Shown here one piece after another: positions 8,706 through 20,246 of a DNA stretch of 40,498 nucleotides (positions are counted from its first letter, which is position 1; each line of letters begins with the position of its first letter). A model generated the notes under the pieces. The model had not been told where the DNA came from. It did not search any database and saw nothing but the letters and a program-made list of their open reading frames with translations. The position numbers and the translations under genes were made by a program. Source of the stretch: Planctomycetota bacterium (GTDB taxonomy: Bacteria > Planctomycetota > Brocadiia > Brocadiales > Brocadiaceae); contig JAHFOX010000009.1 in NCBI GenBank assembly GCA_023261445.1, positions 1 to 40,498 on the forward strand. Reading direction: 5' to 3'.

Positions 8706-10640
8706 ATGGCTAAAAAAAACAAACCCAAAACCAAGAAAGCTCCGTTTTCCATCGGATATATACTACTCTTCATTTTGGTTATATATATCGTGCAGATGTT
8801 TTTATCACCAAAAGCCGAAGAAATTTCGTACAGCCAGTTCAGGTTGTATCTGAAAAACGGTTATATATCTGAATGTACTGTAGGACAGAATATTATCCGC
8901 GGTTACTACAAAAAATTATCTGCCGAAGGCGATAAAGAAGAAAAAATCGCGTTCGTAACAGTGCCAATTCCTAATGCAGAACTCGTCAATGAACTTGAAT
9001 CCCAAAAGGTCAGGTTTAAAGGCGCTGTTGAGAATAATTTCTTCAGAAATATCCTGATGTGGTGGGTTTTCCCATTCGGCATTATGGCATTAGGATGGTT
9101 TTTCCTCTTTAGGAGAGTCGGTGGAATGGGGTCGCCTTTTATGTCTTTTGGAAAGGCAAAAATAAAATTATATTCTGACAATGGGACGCAGAAAACGACT
9201 TTTATTGACGTAGCAGGATGCGATGAAGCGAAAGAAGAGTTAAAAGAAATTATAGATTTTCTCTCCTACCCCGAACGATTCCAGAAGCTTGGAGGAAAAA
9301 TCCCAAAAGGTGTTTTATTGATAGGTCCTCCAGGAACTGGCAAAACATTACTGGCAAGAGCTGTTGCGGGTGAGGCAGGTGTGCCTTTCTTTTCAATTAG
9401 CGGTTCAGACTTTGTAGAAATGTTTGTCGGGATGGGTGCCGCACGAGTACGGGATATGTTTGAACAGGCGAAGGAAAAGGCTCCGTGTATTGTTTTCATT
9501 GATGAAATTGACAGCGTTGGCCGCCAACGCGGCACAGGATTAGGCGGTGGTCATGACGAACGCGAACAGACCCTCAACCAACTCCTCGCAGAGATGGATG
9601 GTTTCAGTGCACAGAAAGGCGTTATTATTGTTGCAGCAACTAACCGACCAGACGTCCTAGATAGCGCATTACTGCGTCCGGGACGTTTTGACCGCCAAAT
9701 AACTGTAGACAGACCCGACCTCATTGGCCGCGAAGCCATTTTGTCAGTCCACTCCAAATCCGTAAAATTATCGAACGACGTTAGTTTGAAGGTTATTGCT
9801 AAGCGTACTCCTGGTTTTTCTGGGGCAGATCTGGCAAACGTCATTAACGAAGCTGCTCTACTTGCGGCAAGGCATAGTAAGAACTATGTTGGTATGGAGG
9901 AATTAGAATCCTCAATTGACAGGGTGATAGCCGGTCCTGAAAGAAAGAGCAGAATTATGAGCGATAAGGAAAAAAAGACTGTCGCATTCCACGAATCAGG
10001 ACACACTCTTGTAGCCGCACTGCTTCCAAATACAGACCCAGTGCATAAGGTTTCCATCATTCCGAGAGGAACTGCGGCATTGGGATATACGATGCAATTA
10101 CCTACGGAAGATAAATATTTAACAAGTGAATCTGAAATTCTGGATACGCTATGTGTTTTGCTTGGAGGCCGTGCCGCTGAAGAACTTGTGCTGGACGAAA
10201 TATCTACAGGCGCTCAAAACGATTTAGTGAAAGTCACACAGTTGGCAAGAAGCTACGTCTGTAAATTTGGTATGAGCAAAAAACTAGGCCCGCAGACTTT
10301 CGGCAGGCAATCTGGGAATATTTTCCTCGGACATGACCTTGTTCAAGAAAAGGAATATAGTGAAAAGACAGCCGTTATCATAGACGAGGAAGTTACAAAT
10401 ATTGTCAAAGAAGGGTATGAAAAAGCAAGAAAATTGCTCAACGATAACAGAGGCAAGCTGGAACTATTAGCAAAAAAACTGGAAGAAGAAGAGGTGCTAG
10501 AAGGAGATCAGGTTCTTGAACTGTTACACATAGAAAAGAAACACACTGGAACTCCCAGTAAATCGGATATCGCTCCAATTGAACAGCCGCAACAAAGCCT
10601 GCAGTACACAAGCAAGGACACGCAAAAAAGTAAACAATAA
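8706..10640 (+). CDS. ftsH: ATP-dependent zinc metalloprotease FtsH
   Basis: Walker A GPPGTGKT, Walker [15 protein letters not shown], zinc site HESGH, N-terminal TM segments. Confidence 0.97.
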   Translation: MAKKNKPKTKKAPFSIGYILLFILVIYIVQMFLSPKAEEISYSQFRLYLKNGYISECTVGQNIIRGYYKKLSAEGDKEEKIAFVTVPIPNAELVNELESQKVRFKGAVENNFFRNILMWWVFPFGIMALGWFFLFRRVGGMGSPFMSFGKAKIKLYSDNGTQKTTFIDVAGCDEAKEELKEIIDFLSYPERFQKLGGKIPKGVLLIGPPGTGKTLLARAVAGEAGVPFFSISGSDFVEMFVGMGAARVRDMFEQAKEKAPCIVFIDEIDSVGRQRGTGLGGGHDEREQTLNQLLAEMDGFSAQKGVIIVAATNRPDVLDSALLRPGRFDRQITVDRPDLIGREAILSVHSKSVKLSNDVSLKVIAKRTPGFSGADLANVINEAALLAARHSKNYVGMEELESSIDRVIAGPERKSRIMSDKEKKTVAFHESGHTLVAALLPNTDPVHKVSIIPRGTAALGYTMQLPTEDKYLTSESEILDTLCVLLGGRAAEELVLDEISTGAQNDLVKVTQLARSYVCKFGMSKKLGPQTFGRQSGNIFLGHDLVQEKEYSEKTAVIIDEEVTNIVKEGYEKARKLLNDNRGKLELLAKKLEEEEVLEGDQVLELLHIEKKHTGTPSKSDIAPIEQPQQSLQYTSKDTQKSKQ

Positions 10641-10648
10641 GTTATATT

Positions 10649-11407
10649 TTATTTTGCAGATTGCATTTCTGTTAGAAGGCTTTGCGGCAGATTAAAATTA
10701 GAATATACGTTTTGCACGTCATCATGCTCCTCAAGTGCTTCCATAAGTCTTAGTACTTTGCGGCCTGCTGTTTCATCCAGATCAATGTTGCTCTTAGGCA
10801 TCCAACTAACCTCAGCGGTTTCAACGGCAATGTTTTTTCCCATGATGGCTTTCTTTACAGTATATAAATCCGATTGCGAGCATATAATCTGAAAAACATC
10901 TCCCACCTTTTGCATGTCCTCAGCCCCAGCTTCCAGAATAAGCATCATAAACTCATCTTCGTTGATATTGCTATCATTCACTATGATAAGCCCCTTCTTT
11001 TCGAACATCCATGACACACAACCTGATTCTCCCAAATTTCCTCCAAACCGTTCAAATATCTTCCTTATTTCAGGAACAGTTCTGTTTTTGTTATCCGTAA
11101 GTATCTCTACCATCAGAGCAATGCCGTGCGGGCCGTATCCTTCATACAGACACTCAAATAATTCTGTGCCACTCCCGCCCTCACCGGTACCTTTCTGGAT
11201 AGCACGTTCTATATTTTCTTTAGGCATATTAACAGAACGAGCCTTTTCAATTGCAAGCTGCAATTTTGCGTTCATGGTTGGATCGCCTCCGCCTTTTCTT
11301 GCAGCAACGGTAATCATACGCGCCATCTTAGAAAAGGCTTTACCCTTTTTCGCATCCGCAGTGCCTTTTTTATGCTTTATACTTGCCCAATGTGAATGTC
11401 CAGCCAT
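10649..11407 (-). CDS. yebC: YebC/PmpR (TACO1) family protein
   Basis: MAGHSHWASIKHKKGTADAKKGKAFSKMAR, full-length family signature. Confidence 0.95.
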   Translation of the reverse strand: MAGHSHWASIKHKKGTADAKKGKAFSKMARMITVAARKGGGDPTMNAKLQLAIEKARSVNMPKENIERAIQKGTGEGGSGTELFECLYEGYGPHGIALMVEILTDNKNRTVPEIRKIFERFGGNLGESGCVSWMFEKKGLIIVNDSNINEDEFMMLILEAGAEDMQKVGDVFQIICSQSDLYTVKKAIMGKNIAVETAEVSWMPKSNIDLDETAGRKVLRLMEALEEHDDVQNVYSNFNLPQSLLTEMQSAK

Positions 11408-11451
11408 TTCTCCCCTTGTCCTGTCAAAAACTATTCCTTAATAAATATTCT

Positions 11452-13029
11452 CTAAGGTTTAGCTCCACTTTTAGACTCTTCGTGATTTACTACAACCTTT
11501 AAATTTGCTTTTTCTATTGAAATTAGTCTTTTAATTCTTTCCAATTTTGTCATAACATCTTCAACTTTTGCCTCACTGCCGGGTACATTTTTATACAATG
11601 CCTTCGCCTTTTCCCATGCGTCAACGGCATTATCCCAATGTCCCAAACTATAATGAACATCACCGACATGCTCGTAGATATCAGGTTCTTCCATGAGTTG
11701 AACGGCTTCTAACAACTTTTTAAGCGCCTCAGTTAAATAATCGTCTCTTCCTTCCGCTTGAGCTTTTTTATAATATGCCCAACCCAGACTATCAATATAT
11801 GCCCCGTTACACGGCTGCACTTTTAAAGCCTTACTAATAAGCTGTATAGCCTCATCTAAGTTCTTATTATTTTCGGCATAATAGTAGCCAAGAAAGTTGT
11901 TTGCCTCGTGGAAATCAGGATCAAGTTTCAATGTCATCTGCAATTCTTCTTCTACTTTATCGAACTTTTTAGATTCGTAATAAAGATTCGATAACAGGTA
12001 ATGCGCATCTCTCTTGGTTTCCTTATCAACAGAAATTAATTTTATGTTTTCGATGACATCAATAGCATCATCAATTCTATTTTGTTTTCTATAAATTTGA
12101 CATAGCATGAAGTATTCTTTTGGTTCCTTGCTTTCAGCATCCACGTTTTTTTCAAGAATTTCCTGTGTCTTTTTAACCTCTTCGCTTTGTTTGGATTCGT
12201 TTTTTGTTTTCCCGTATATTTCGGATAAAGCAAGGTGCATGACCCAGTTATCCGGCTCTTTTTCTAAAAAAATCTTCGCTTCTTTCTCGGCATTGTCATA
12301 GTCACCTAGCGCATCGTAACAAAGAGTAAGATAGAAATTAGCAAAATGCAGTTTTGGGTCGGTATCTTTAACCTTTAAAAAAAAACCTATAGCTTTTTTA
12401 ATATCATTATTTTCAAAATATCTCTGACCAATCTCATAGTATATCTTAGCAGGTTCGTTCACAATTTTCATATCAAACATGCTTTGATAACACTCTGAAA
12501 CCTTTTCCATCATTCCCTCATTCATATAAAGGTTGGCAAGTCTGTAGAGGGTATCGGCCAGGAATACATGATCCAACTTGGTTGTCTTGCAGCGACGTGC
12601 ATATTCGTATTCTGAGATGGCTTCTCGGTTTCTTCCCACAGTTTCGTATAAAGTAGCCAATGTATAATGTACATTGAATTCTTGAGGGTTTATCTTTACT
12701 AATTTTTCAATAAATTCAATAGCTTTTTCATTTTTACCCAACTGAAAATAGCACGTGGCTAAATGTCGGATAATTCTTTCAGAGGAACGATCTAGTAGAA
12801 GTGCTTTTTCAAAATTGCCAGCCGCAGATTCCCAGTCTTTTTCCAGCATAAAAAAATATCCAGCACAGAAATTTGAAAATGCCATTTCACGTTTAGACAA
12901 AGACTGGTTCTTGTTTCTAGATACGGATTGAATGTCATCGTCAGCGGTAATATTACTGTATCCAATGAAACCAAAGGACAAGATTGTTATGAAAGCGAAG
13001 ATGGTGTTAAAAGGTCTGGTAAATAACAT
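11452..13029 (-). CDS. Tetratricopeptide-repeat protein with N-terminal hydrophobic/signal segment
   Basis: Many TPR helices (e.g. RIIRHLATCYFQLGKNEKAIEFIEKLVKINP; FHEANNFLGYYYAENNKNLDEAIQLISKALKVQP). Confidence 0.88.
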   Translation of the reverse strand: MLFTRPFNTIFAFITILSFGFIGYSNITADDDIQSVSRNKNQSLSKREMAFSNFCAGYFFMLEKDWESAAGNFEKALLLDRSSERIIRHLATCYFQLGKNEKAIEFIEKLVKINPQEFNVHYTLATLYETVGRNREAISEYEYARRCKTTKLDHVFLADTLYRLANLYMNEGMMEKVSECYQSMFDMKIVNEPAKIYYEIGQRYFENNDIKKAIGFFLKVKDTDPKLHFANFYLTLCYDALGDYDNAEKEAKIFLEKEPDNWVMHLALSEIYGKTKNESKQSEEVKKTQEILEKNVDAESKEPKEYFMLCQIYRKQNRIDDAIDVIENIKLISVDKETKRDAHYLLSNLYYESKKFDKVEEELQMTLKLDPDFHEANNFLGYYYAENNKNLDEAIQLISKALKVQPCNGAYIDSLGWAYYKKAQAEGRDDYLTEALKKLLEAVQLMEEPDIYEHVGDVHYSLGHWDNAVDAWEKAKALYKNVPGSEAKVEDVMTKLERIKRLISIEKANLKVVVNHEESKSGAKP

Positions 13030-13103
13030 TTCATGCTTTTGTCATATTCTTAACATGTCTCACTCACAACCAAGCTTTGTATATTGTTGATTAACAGCTC
13101 GGA

Positions 13104-13976
13104 TTAGAGAATGACTTTATTTAAAGGATATTCAATGATTCCCTCAGCACCTGCTCTTTTTAGTTCGGGAGTAATCTTTCGGGCTACACTTTCATCTATT
13201 ACAGTTTCAATTGCAAAACCAGCCCCCTCAGCTAAAGTGGAAATCGTAGGTTTTCTCAGGGCAGGCAACTTTTTCAGCACCTGTTCTAAAGCTCCATTAG
13301 GCACATTCATCTTTAGCCCAACCTTTTCACGGGCAATAATCGCTCCTTCAAAAAGCATTGCAAGATTCTCTATCTTCGTGCGTTTCCAATCATCTTTCCA
13401 TGAATGGTGATTAGCAATAAGCAATGTCGTGGATTCAGTAATGGTTTCCACAATACGAAGATTATTCGCCTTTAGGCTGCTGCCTGTTTCTGTAAGTTCC
13501 ACAATTGCATCAACCAAATCAGGTGCTTTCGCCTCCGTTGCTCCGTGAGAAAACTCAATATCAGCAACTACTCCACGTTCAGCCAGGTATTGTCGTGTTA
13601 CATTTACCAGTTCTGTTGCAATCTTTTTACCCTGTAAATCACCTACGGAACGTATGGTTGAATTTTCAGGGACAGCTAAAACCCATCTAACTTTTGTTAA
13701 CTGTTGTTTTGCATATACGAGGCTCACTATCAACCTTACATCTGAACCAGCTTCTTTTACCCAATCAGCTCCAGTTAAACCTGCATCAATAATACCTTTT
13801 TCAACGTATCTTGACATGTCTTGGGGTCGGATTAATCTAACAGAAATTTCATCATCATCAATTGACGGATAATACGACCGGGAACTCACACGTACCGTAT
13901 AACCCGCCTTTTTCATCATGTCAATAGTTGCTTCCTGAAGACTACCCTTAGGCAAACCCAAATGTAATTTTTTCAT
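13104..13976 (-). CDS. hisG: ATP phosphoribosyltransferase HisG, long form
   Basis: LGLPKGSLQEATIDMMKKAGY; DAGLTGADWVKE; VDAIVELTETGSSLKANNLRIVE; ~290 aa consistent with C-terminal regulatory domain. Confidence 0.95.
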   Translation of the reverse strand: MKKLHLGLPKGSLQEATIDMMKKAGYTVRVSSRSYYPSIDDDEISVRLIRPQDMSRYVEKGIIDAGLTGADWVKEAGSDVRLIVSLVYAKQQLTKVRWVLAVPENSTIRSVGDLQGKKIATELVNVTRQYLAERGVVADIEFSHGATEAKAPDLVDAIVELTETGSSLKANNLRIVETITESTTLLIANHHSWKDDWKRTKIENLAMLFEGAIIAREKVGLKMNVPNGALEQVLKKLPALRKPTISTLAEGAGFAIETVIDESVARKITPELKRAGAEGIIEYPLNKVIL

Positions 13977-14383
13977 TCTTCTAACTCACCTTTTATATTT
14001 ATATTGCTGTCTTTAATAGCTTCATCAATAAGTTTCGAAATATGTATGCTCTTTTTAACGGACTCATCTAAATAAAAAGTCAAAATGGGTGTATATCTTG
14101 TCTGCAAACGCGCACCCACTTCTGTCTGAATAAATCCTTTAGCATGTTCTAATCTACACAGGGTTTTCTTCTGCGCCGCCTCATCCCCAAGGACAGAAAT
14201 ATACACTTTTGCTTTTCTTAAATCAGGAGAAACCTCCGCCCTTGTTACAGTAACAAAACCTATCTGTGGTTCTTTTAGTTCATAAAGTATAATCTTGCTT
14301 ACTTCTTGTTTAACAGCTTCGGATAGTCTTTCAACTCGTCTTGATGGCATAATAAAACCTATTGTTTTATCAATAAAAAACAA
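13973..14383 (-). CDS. rbfA: Ribosome-binding factor A
   Basis: PSRRVERLSEAVKQEVSKIILYELKEPQIGFVTVTRAEVSPDLRKAKVYISV. Confidence 0.92.
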   Translation of the reverse strand: MFFIDKTIGFIMPSRRVERLSEAVKQEVSKIILYELKEPQIGFVTVTRAEVSPDLRKAKVYISVLGDEAAQKKTLCRLEHAKGFIQTEVGARLQTRYTPILTFYLDESVKKSIHISKLIDEAIKDSNINIKGELEE

Positions 14384-14442
14384 ACTTACAGTAAATGTTC
14401 ATAAAGTGGATGGAACCTGTATAACAATTATCTTGAACGAGA

Positions 14443-14754
14443 TTAAATAAATTCGAGATGATAATCAACAAGCTCTACGGAAGTTGTACATCGGAACATA
14501 TTAACCAAACTCGATAAAGTACTATTCACGTACTGCGTGTCGTTTCCTACCATTGCAATTCCCAACCTGGAATACTGGCAATGGTCTAAAGTGCCTGTTT
14601 CTGATATGGAAACATTAAAATTGTTTTTAACACGATCCTTCAGACTTTTAATAATACGGCGTTTTTCTTTCAATGTATTTGCACTCCTAATCACCAATCG
14701 AACATTTAACACACCAACCACAGTATCGTCAGATTTGCAAAACTCTAAATTCAT
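14443..14754 (-). CDS. DUF503 family protein (YlxP-like)
   Basis: VGVLNVRLVIRSANTLKEKRRIIKSLKDRVKNNFNVSISE; sits between infB and rbfA as is common for this family. Confidence 0.9.
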   Translation of the reverse strand: MNLEFCKSDDTVVGVLNVRLVIRSANTLKEKRRIIKSLKDRVKNNFNVSISETGTLDHCQYSRLGIAMVGNDTQYVNSTLSSLVNMFRCTTSVELVDYHLEFI

Positions 14755-14812
14755 GACAAAACAAAAGGCAATAAATCGAAAAGACTTTAAAGTAGGATAA
14801 CTCTACTAATTA

Positions 14813-17047
14813 CTACCCAGTCAGGGTGCGAGCAATCTTTTGAATTTCGTATGCTTCCACAATGTCCCCAACTTTTATATCACCATAGTTTGCAATTTTC
14901 AACCCGCATTCGAATCCTGCCCTGACTTCCTTTACATCATCTTTAACTATCTTTAAAGACTCCAATTTACCATCGTAAACAATAATGCTGTTACGAATCA
15001 AACGTATTGAAGAATTCCTTGTAATTTTACCTGTTTTTACATAACAACCTGCAACATTACCATACTTTGAAATATTGTAAACCTGCCTTATTTCAACCTG
15101 ACCTAAAACAACTTCCTTAGATTCAGGTTCTAGCATACCTTCCATAGCAGCTTTTATTTCATTAGTCGCATCATATATAATTTTATAGAGCCTGACATCT
15201 ACTCCTTTTTCCTCCGCCAATATGCGCGCCTTATCCTCAGTGGTCACATAAAATCCGATTATAAGCGCATCTGACGCATCAGCAAGGAGCACATCAGATT
15301 CTGTAATGCCACCTACCCCACAGTGTAATATCTTCACTTTGATTTCCGTGGTTGAAAGTTCTTCTAATGCTTTTTTGAGTACTTCGACAGAACCTTTATA
15401 ATCAGCCTTTAATATCACCCTTATTTCTTTTACTTTTCCTTCAGCAATTTTGGAATAGAGGCTATCCAACGTAACGTGTTGATGTTTTGACAAAGCAGAT
15501 TCACGCTCTTTCTTTTGTCTTTCATGGGCGATTTCCCTTGCCTTTTGGATATCATTAACCACATAAAATTTGTCACCAGCCTCAGGAACTTCAGAAAAAT
15601 CAGCGACAGCTACCGGCGTTGACGGACCGGCATCTTTTACCTCGACTCCTCTGTCATTTGTAATCAGGCGTGCCCTGCCATAAGTCTTACCGCAAAGAAT
15701 AATGTCTCCCTGTCGTAATGTACCATCCTGTATTAATACATTTGCTACGACCCCTCGTCCTTCACTTAAATGCGCTTCCAGCACTACCCCTCTAGCCTGA
15801 TTCTTTGGGTTTGCTTTTAATTCAAGAATTTCAGATTCTAGCAAAAGCCTTTCGAGCAGTGTATCAATTCCCTTTTTAGTTACGGCAGAAGTCTCAACAA
15901 ATTGTGTCTTTCCACCCCAGTCTTCAGGAATCAATTCCAAACTTGCAAGCTGTTGCCTAACTCGCAAAGGGTTAGCACCTGGTTTATCAATTTTATTCAA
16001 AGCTACAACAATCGGAACATTGGCAGCTTTAGCATGATTTAACGCCTCCTCTGTTTGAGGCATTACTCCATCGTCAGCCGCTACAACAAGCACTACTACG
16101 TCTGTAACGTTTGCTCCTCTTGCTCGCATTGATGTAAAAGCCTCATGGCCTGGTGTGTCCAGAAACACAACATATTTGCCATTCATCTCTACTTTATGAG
16201 CACCAATATGCTGAGTAATGCCGCCCACCTCTCCGGCAGCTACATTTGTCTGACGGATACTGTCAAGAAGGGAGGTCTTCCCATGATCAACGTGGCCCAA
16301 AAAAGTTACAATTGGCGCACGATACACCCTATCCTCAGCCCTCGTGGGTCCTTGTTCAATTATAAAATCACGCTCTTCCTCAGCATCTCTTTTGTTAATC
16401 TCTATCTCTATCCCATATTCAATACCCAACATCTGTACAATATCTTCGTTTAATATCTGGTTAATTGTTGCGCGAACATTATGCTCAAGGAGTAACTTTG
16501 TTATAATATCATTAGCGCGAATCCCTAATTTGAAGGAAAGGTCTTTTACTGTTATAGGAGGTTCCATAACAACCTTTGTTTCCTTGTCCCTAACTATCGG
16601 TTTTTTTATTTCTGAGATTTCCTCTAGACGTGCATGTTTCTTATGCTGTACAAAACCATGTGGGTGTTTCTTCTTCCAGAATGTTTTTACTGGAGTAAAT
16701 TTCGCAACCCCTTGTTGACGAGGAACATCTTTGTTAAACCTAACAACTTTGCCTGGTTGAATAGGTTTGACAACCTTATTAGCCTCAGTCTGTGGCGTTA
16801 ATTTGTCTTCTTTTTTTCGCTCAATAACCTGCTTTGCGACAACATCTTTTATTTTTGACTCTTCTTTCGCCGGAGCTGTTTTTTTAACTGGTTGGAACAA
16901 TTGCTTTATCATTTCCGCCTGTTCTGGAATCAGGGTATTTGCATGATGGTGAATATGAGACAACCCCTTTTCGTGACATTTTTCAATCAAAATGGCACTC
17001 TTTATTCCTAATTCCTTTGCAAGTAAACTAATTCGAACTTTTTCCAT
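14813..17047 (-). CDS. infB: Translation initiation factor IF-2
   Basis: [36 protein letters not shown]-terminal IF2_N-like [18 protein letters not shown]. Confidence 0.97.
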   Translation of the reverse strand: MEKVRISLLAKELGIKSAILIEKCHEKGLSHIHHHANTLIPEQAEMIKQLFQPVKKTAPAKEESKIKDVVAKQVIERKKEDKLTPQTEANKVVKPIQPGKVVRFNKDVPRQQGVAKFTPVKTFWKKKHPHGFVQHKKHARLEEISEIKKPIVRDKETKVVMEPPITVKDLSFKLGIRANDIITKLLLEHNVRATINQILNEDIVQMLGIEYGIEIEINKRDAEEERDFIIEQGPTRAEDRVYRAPIVTFLGHVDHGKTSLLDSIRQTNVAAGEVGGITQHIGAHKVEMNGKYVVFLDTPGHEAFTSMRARGANVTDVVVLVVAADDGVMPQTEEALNHAKAANVPIVVALNKIDKPGANPLRVRQQLASLELIPEDWGGKTQFVETSAVTKKGIDTLLERLLLESEILELKANPKNQARGVVLEAHLSEGRGVVANVLIQDGTLRQGDIILCGKTYGRARLITNDRGVEVKDAGPSTPVAVADFSEVPEAGDKFYVVNDIQKAREIAHERQKKERESALSKHQHVTLDSLYSKIAEGKVKEIRVILKADYKGSVEVLKKALEELSTTEIKVKILHCGVGGITESDVLLADASDALIIGFYVTTEDKARILAEEKGVDVRLYKIIYDATNEIKAAMEGMLEPESKEVVLGQVEIRQVYNISKYGNVAGCYVKTGKITRNSSIRLIRNSIIVYDGKLESLKIVKDDVKEVRAGFECGLKIANYGDIKVGDIVEAYEIQKIARTLTG

Positions 17048-17117
17048 TTAAACTCCTGACTACAACTTGTTTCTGGTTTTATTCCTACAAAACCAAAAAC
17101 TCAAACTGAGTAATAAA

Positions 17118-18197
17118 TTATGTTCCTTCCTTTTCACCAGACGACTCAACACTTTCAGCAGGAACAGAACTTGCCGTATCTAAATTATTGGAAGCTGTTT
17201 TATTTGATTCGGCAGTCTCTGCCGATTCTACTGTATCCGTTTTCTGCCTTTCTTCTAATTCTGATTCTGTTATGATATCAATATCCCAGCCAGTTAAACG
17301 AGCTGCAAGTCTTACATTTTGCCCCTTTTTACCAATCGCCAAAGAAAGTTGATCATTCGGCACTACAATCGTTGCGACTTGATTTTCATTAGATAAAATT
17401 ATTCCTGAAACTTCAGCAGGTTTTAAGGCATTAGGTAAAAGTACTTCCGGCTCGTCACTCCATCTGATAATATCAATCTTTTCACCATTTAATTCGTCCA
17501 CAATATTTTTGATACGGGAGCCACGTACACCAACACACGCACCAACACAATCAACATTCTGATCACTTGAAGCCACCGCAATCTTAGTTCTGTGTCCGGG
17601 CTCTCTTGCTAGGGCTTTAATTTTAATAGTACCCTCAGCAATCTCTGGTACCTCCAGCTCAAAAAGTCTACGAACAAAATCGGGATGCGCTCTTGAGAGC
17701 AGTATTTTTACCCTAGTTCCCACCTTTTTTACATCAAATACCAGTGCTCTAGCCCGTTCACTCGTATTATAATGCTCATCCGCAATTTGTTCCGATTTAT
17801 GCAATACAGCCTCTGTTTTACCCAAATTTATAATCATAGAAGAACCTTCAAACCTTTGAACAACACCACTAACGATAGTACCTTTCCGGCTGTTGAATTC
17901 ATCATATATTACGTCTCGCTCAGCTTCTCGTATTTTTTGAATAATAACCTGCTTTGCGGTTTGCGCTGTAATCCTGCCTAACTCGGAAGGGTCTATTTTA
18001 CGATCGCCTTCCATAGCTATAATTTCCCCAGTATCCCGATTTATTTGAATGGAAATCATATCTTGGGCTCTAAAATGTTTTCGGGCAGCAGTAGTCAGGG
18101 CAGCTTCTATGCCTTGAAATACAACATCTTTGGCAATTTCTTTATCCCTGTGTAAACTATCTACTAAACGTAGTAAACTTTCTTTATCCATAAGCAC
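17118..18197 (-). CDS. nusA: Transcription termination/antitermination protein NusA
   Basis: NusA N-terminal domain, S1 (GTIVSGVVQRFEGSSMIINLG) and KH domains (VDCVGACVGVRGSRIKNIVDEL; LSLAIGKKGQNVRLAARLTGW). Confidence 0.96.
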   Translation of the reverse strand: MLMDKESLLRLVDSLHRDKEIAKDVVFQGIEAALTTAARKHFRAQDMISIQINRDTGEIIAMEGDRKIDPSELGRITAQTAKQVIIQKIREAERDVIYDEFNSRKGTIVSGVVQRFEGSSMIINLGKTEAVLHKSEQIADEHYNTSERARALVFDVKKVGTRVKILLSRAHPDFVRRLFELEVPEIAEGTIKIKALAREPGHRTKIAVASSDQNVDCVGACVGVRGSRIKNIVDELNGEKIDIIRWSDEPEVLLPNALKPAEVSGIILSNENQVATIVVPNDQLSLAIGKKGQNVRLAARLTGWDIDIITESELEERQKTDTVESAETAESNKTASNNLDTASSVPAESVESSGEKEGT

Positions 18198-18373
18198 TCT
18201 TTGTAGCTAATTGTTATGATTATGTTTATTCTCGGTATAACTCAGCACTACAATTTATTATTTACAAAACGTCTGCCCTGTGCGAAGCCGAAAGAATCAA
18301 ACCCTTTGTTTTAAAATTCCTAAACATCCCTTTAAAACAAAATAATATCTTAGAAATTATCCCCCCTTAAAAC

Positions 18374-18400
18374 AAAAAAGTGGGTTATCCCCACTTTTTT
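18374..18400 (-). terminator. Terminator-like hairpin in the nusA leader / divergent nusA-trpG region
   Basis: AAAAAAGTGGG-TTATC-CCCACTTTTTT, perfect 11-bp inverted repeat; on the minus strand followed by TTTTTTGTTTT. About 175 nt upstream of the nusA start. Confidence 0.65.
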
Positions 18401-18649
18401 AATCCTTCATCCTCCTTTTAGACTATTTATCTATAACTACTCAAAAACTTTTAAGGATAACGCATCATTTATTTTATCCCCACACCCGATAATCAATTTA
18501 ATTATTAACATTAACAAATAAAGCTAATTCTGTCAAGTTATTTTTATTTCATTGTAAATAGATGCAAGGCTTTGCAAAATTACCACTTAAAATACCTTTG
18601 ATATTCAAAATTTATTTTGTTAATATCTCCTTAAAGGAAACATTATAAT

Positions 18650-19213
18650 ATGGTAATCATTATTGATAATTACGACTCTTTTACCTACAACCTTGTACAA
18701 CAGATTGGCGCCTTTGGTGAAAGGATGGAAGTCTTCAGAAATGACAGGGTCACCCTTGATGATATTGAGGCAAAAAAGCCCGACCATATTATTATTTCAC
18801 CCGGTCCGTGCACACCCAAAGAAGCAGGCATTTCAAATGATATAATAAAGCGCTTTTCTGGCAAAATACCAATTCTTGGGGTCTGTTTGGGTCACCAATG
18901 TATTGCACATACCTATGGCGCAGATGTAGTTCGCGCACGCAGGCTTATGCATGGCAAGACATCTATGATCAAACATGACGGTAAAAGTATATTTAAAGGA
19001 CTTTTAAACCCCTTTGAGGCAACGCGTTATCATTCACTTATTGTGAAAAAAGACACGTTACCAGATTGTCTCGAAGTAACTGCTATGGCGGATGAAGACG
19101 AAATCATGGGCATTCGACATAAGGAATACCCATTGGAAGGAGTGCAGTTCCATCCTGAATCTTTTTTAACTGAAGAGGGGCCAAAACTTCTTAAAAATTT
19201 TTTAACGCTTTAA
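18650..19213 (+). CDS. trpG: Anthranilate / aminodeoxychorismate synthase glutamine amidotransferase component
   Basis: [47 protein letters not shown]. trpG versus pabA cannot be separated here. Confidence 0.92.
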   Translation: MVIIIDNYDSFTYNLVQQIGAFGERMEVFRNDRVTLDDIEAKKPDHIIISPGPCTPKEAGISNDIIKRFSGKIPILGVCLGHQCIAHTYGADVVRARRLMHGKTSMIKHDGKSIFKGLLNPFEATRYHSLIVKKDTLPDCLEVTAMADEDEIMGIRHKEYPLEGVQFHPESFLTEEGPKLLKNFLTL

Positions 19214-19257
19214 TCTTAACCCTCCACAAAAATAAATTTGGCATTAGTTTTAACATT

Positions 19258-20193
19258 ATGGAAAATTTTGCCGATCGTCTTATAGCAAAAATCCGCCAGA
19301 AAAATAGCTGTGTTGTTGTGGGTTTAGACCCGCATTTCAAACTCATTCCAGATACCGTCAAGCAAAAGCCCATAATATCGCACAAACCCAGCCTCGAATA
19401 TGCGGCACGTGTTATTCTGGAATTCAATATACAGGTCATTGACCTTATTGCACCCCATGTAGGCATTGTCAAACCTCAAATTGCATTTTATGAACTGTAT
19501 GGCTGGTGGGGCGTCTGGGCTTATGCAGAAACCATCAAATACGGCAAATATAAGGGATTGATAGTAATCGGAGACGTCAAACGGGGCGACGTGCCCAGTA
19601 CGGCAGAGGCATACGCCGATGCGCATATCGGAGAAGTTCACATAGACGATATTGTAGAAACCGCATTCGCAGCAGATGCCATGACTGTTAATCCGTATTT
19701 AGGAACTGACAGTTTACAACCTTTCATACAAACAGCAAGAAAACATAACAAGGGCATATTTGTCCTTGTAAAAACATCAAATCCTCAATCAGGCGAATTT
19801 CAAGACCTCACATGCGGAAAAAAGAAATTGCATGAAATCGTAGCGGAAAAGACAAACGAATGGGGAAAGGATTTAATTGGCAAGGAGGGATACAGCGCTG
19901 TGGGGGCTGTTGTGGGAGCAACCTATTCACATGAGATAGAACTATTGCGGGAAATCATGCCCTCGGCTTACTTTCTTGTCCCTGGTTACGGCGCTCAGGG
20001 CGCCACAGTAAACGACATAAAATACTGCTTTAACTCTGACGGTCTCGGAGCTATCATCAACGCATCACGCTCCATCCTCTATGCCTACAATACTTCACCC
20101 TGGAAGGAAAAATACGGCGTAAAAGCCTGGAAATACGCCACCCAGGAGGCTATCATTAAGATGAATGCAGAAATAGGAGACATGCTATTGTAA
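19258..20193 (+). CDS. pyrF: Orotidine 5'-phosphate decarboxylase (type 2)
   Basis: VVVGLDPH, VKPQIAFYELYG, VIGDVKRGDVPSTAEAYADA, FLVPGYGAQGAT. Confidence 0.95.
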   Translation: MENFADRLIAKIRQKNSCVVVGLDPHFKLIPDTVKQKPIISHKPSLEYAARVILEFNIQVIDLIAPHVGIVKPQIAFYELYGWWGVWAYAETIKYGKYKGLIVIGDVKRGDVPSTAEAYADAHIGEVHIDDIVETAFAADAMTVNPYLGTDSLQPFIQTARKHNKGIFVLVKTSNPQSGEFQDLTCGKKKLHEIVAEKTNEWGKDLIGKEGYSAVGAVVGATYSHEIELLREIMPSAYFLVPGYGAQGATVNDIKYCFNSDGLGAIINASRSILYAYNTSPWKEKYGVKAWKYATQEAIIKMNAEIGDMLL

Positions 20194-20246
20194 ACATCAT
20201 TAATAAGTTGATACGTAAGAGCCATTACGAACGAACGGAAACAATT

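Noticed and set aside
8510-8773. 87-aa minus ORF crossing the ftsH start
   Set aside because: Overlaps the ftsH N-terminus and intergenic AT-rich DNA; no recognisable motif.
10640-10649. Very tight convergent ends of ftsH and yebC as a special regulatory overlap
   Set aside because: Only an 8-bp gap with no hairpin; common in compact genomes and not informative alone.
10914-11441. 175-aa plus-strand ORF opposite yebC
   Set aside because: Lies entirely antisense to a clear YebC coding frame; low-complexity translation typical of a shadow ORF.
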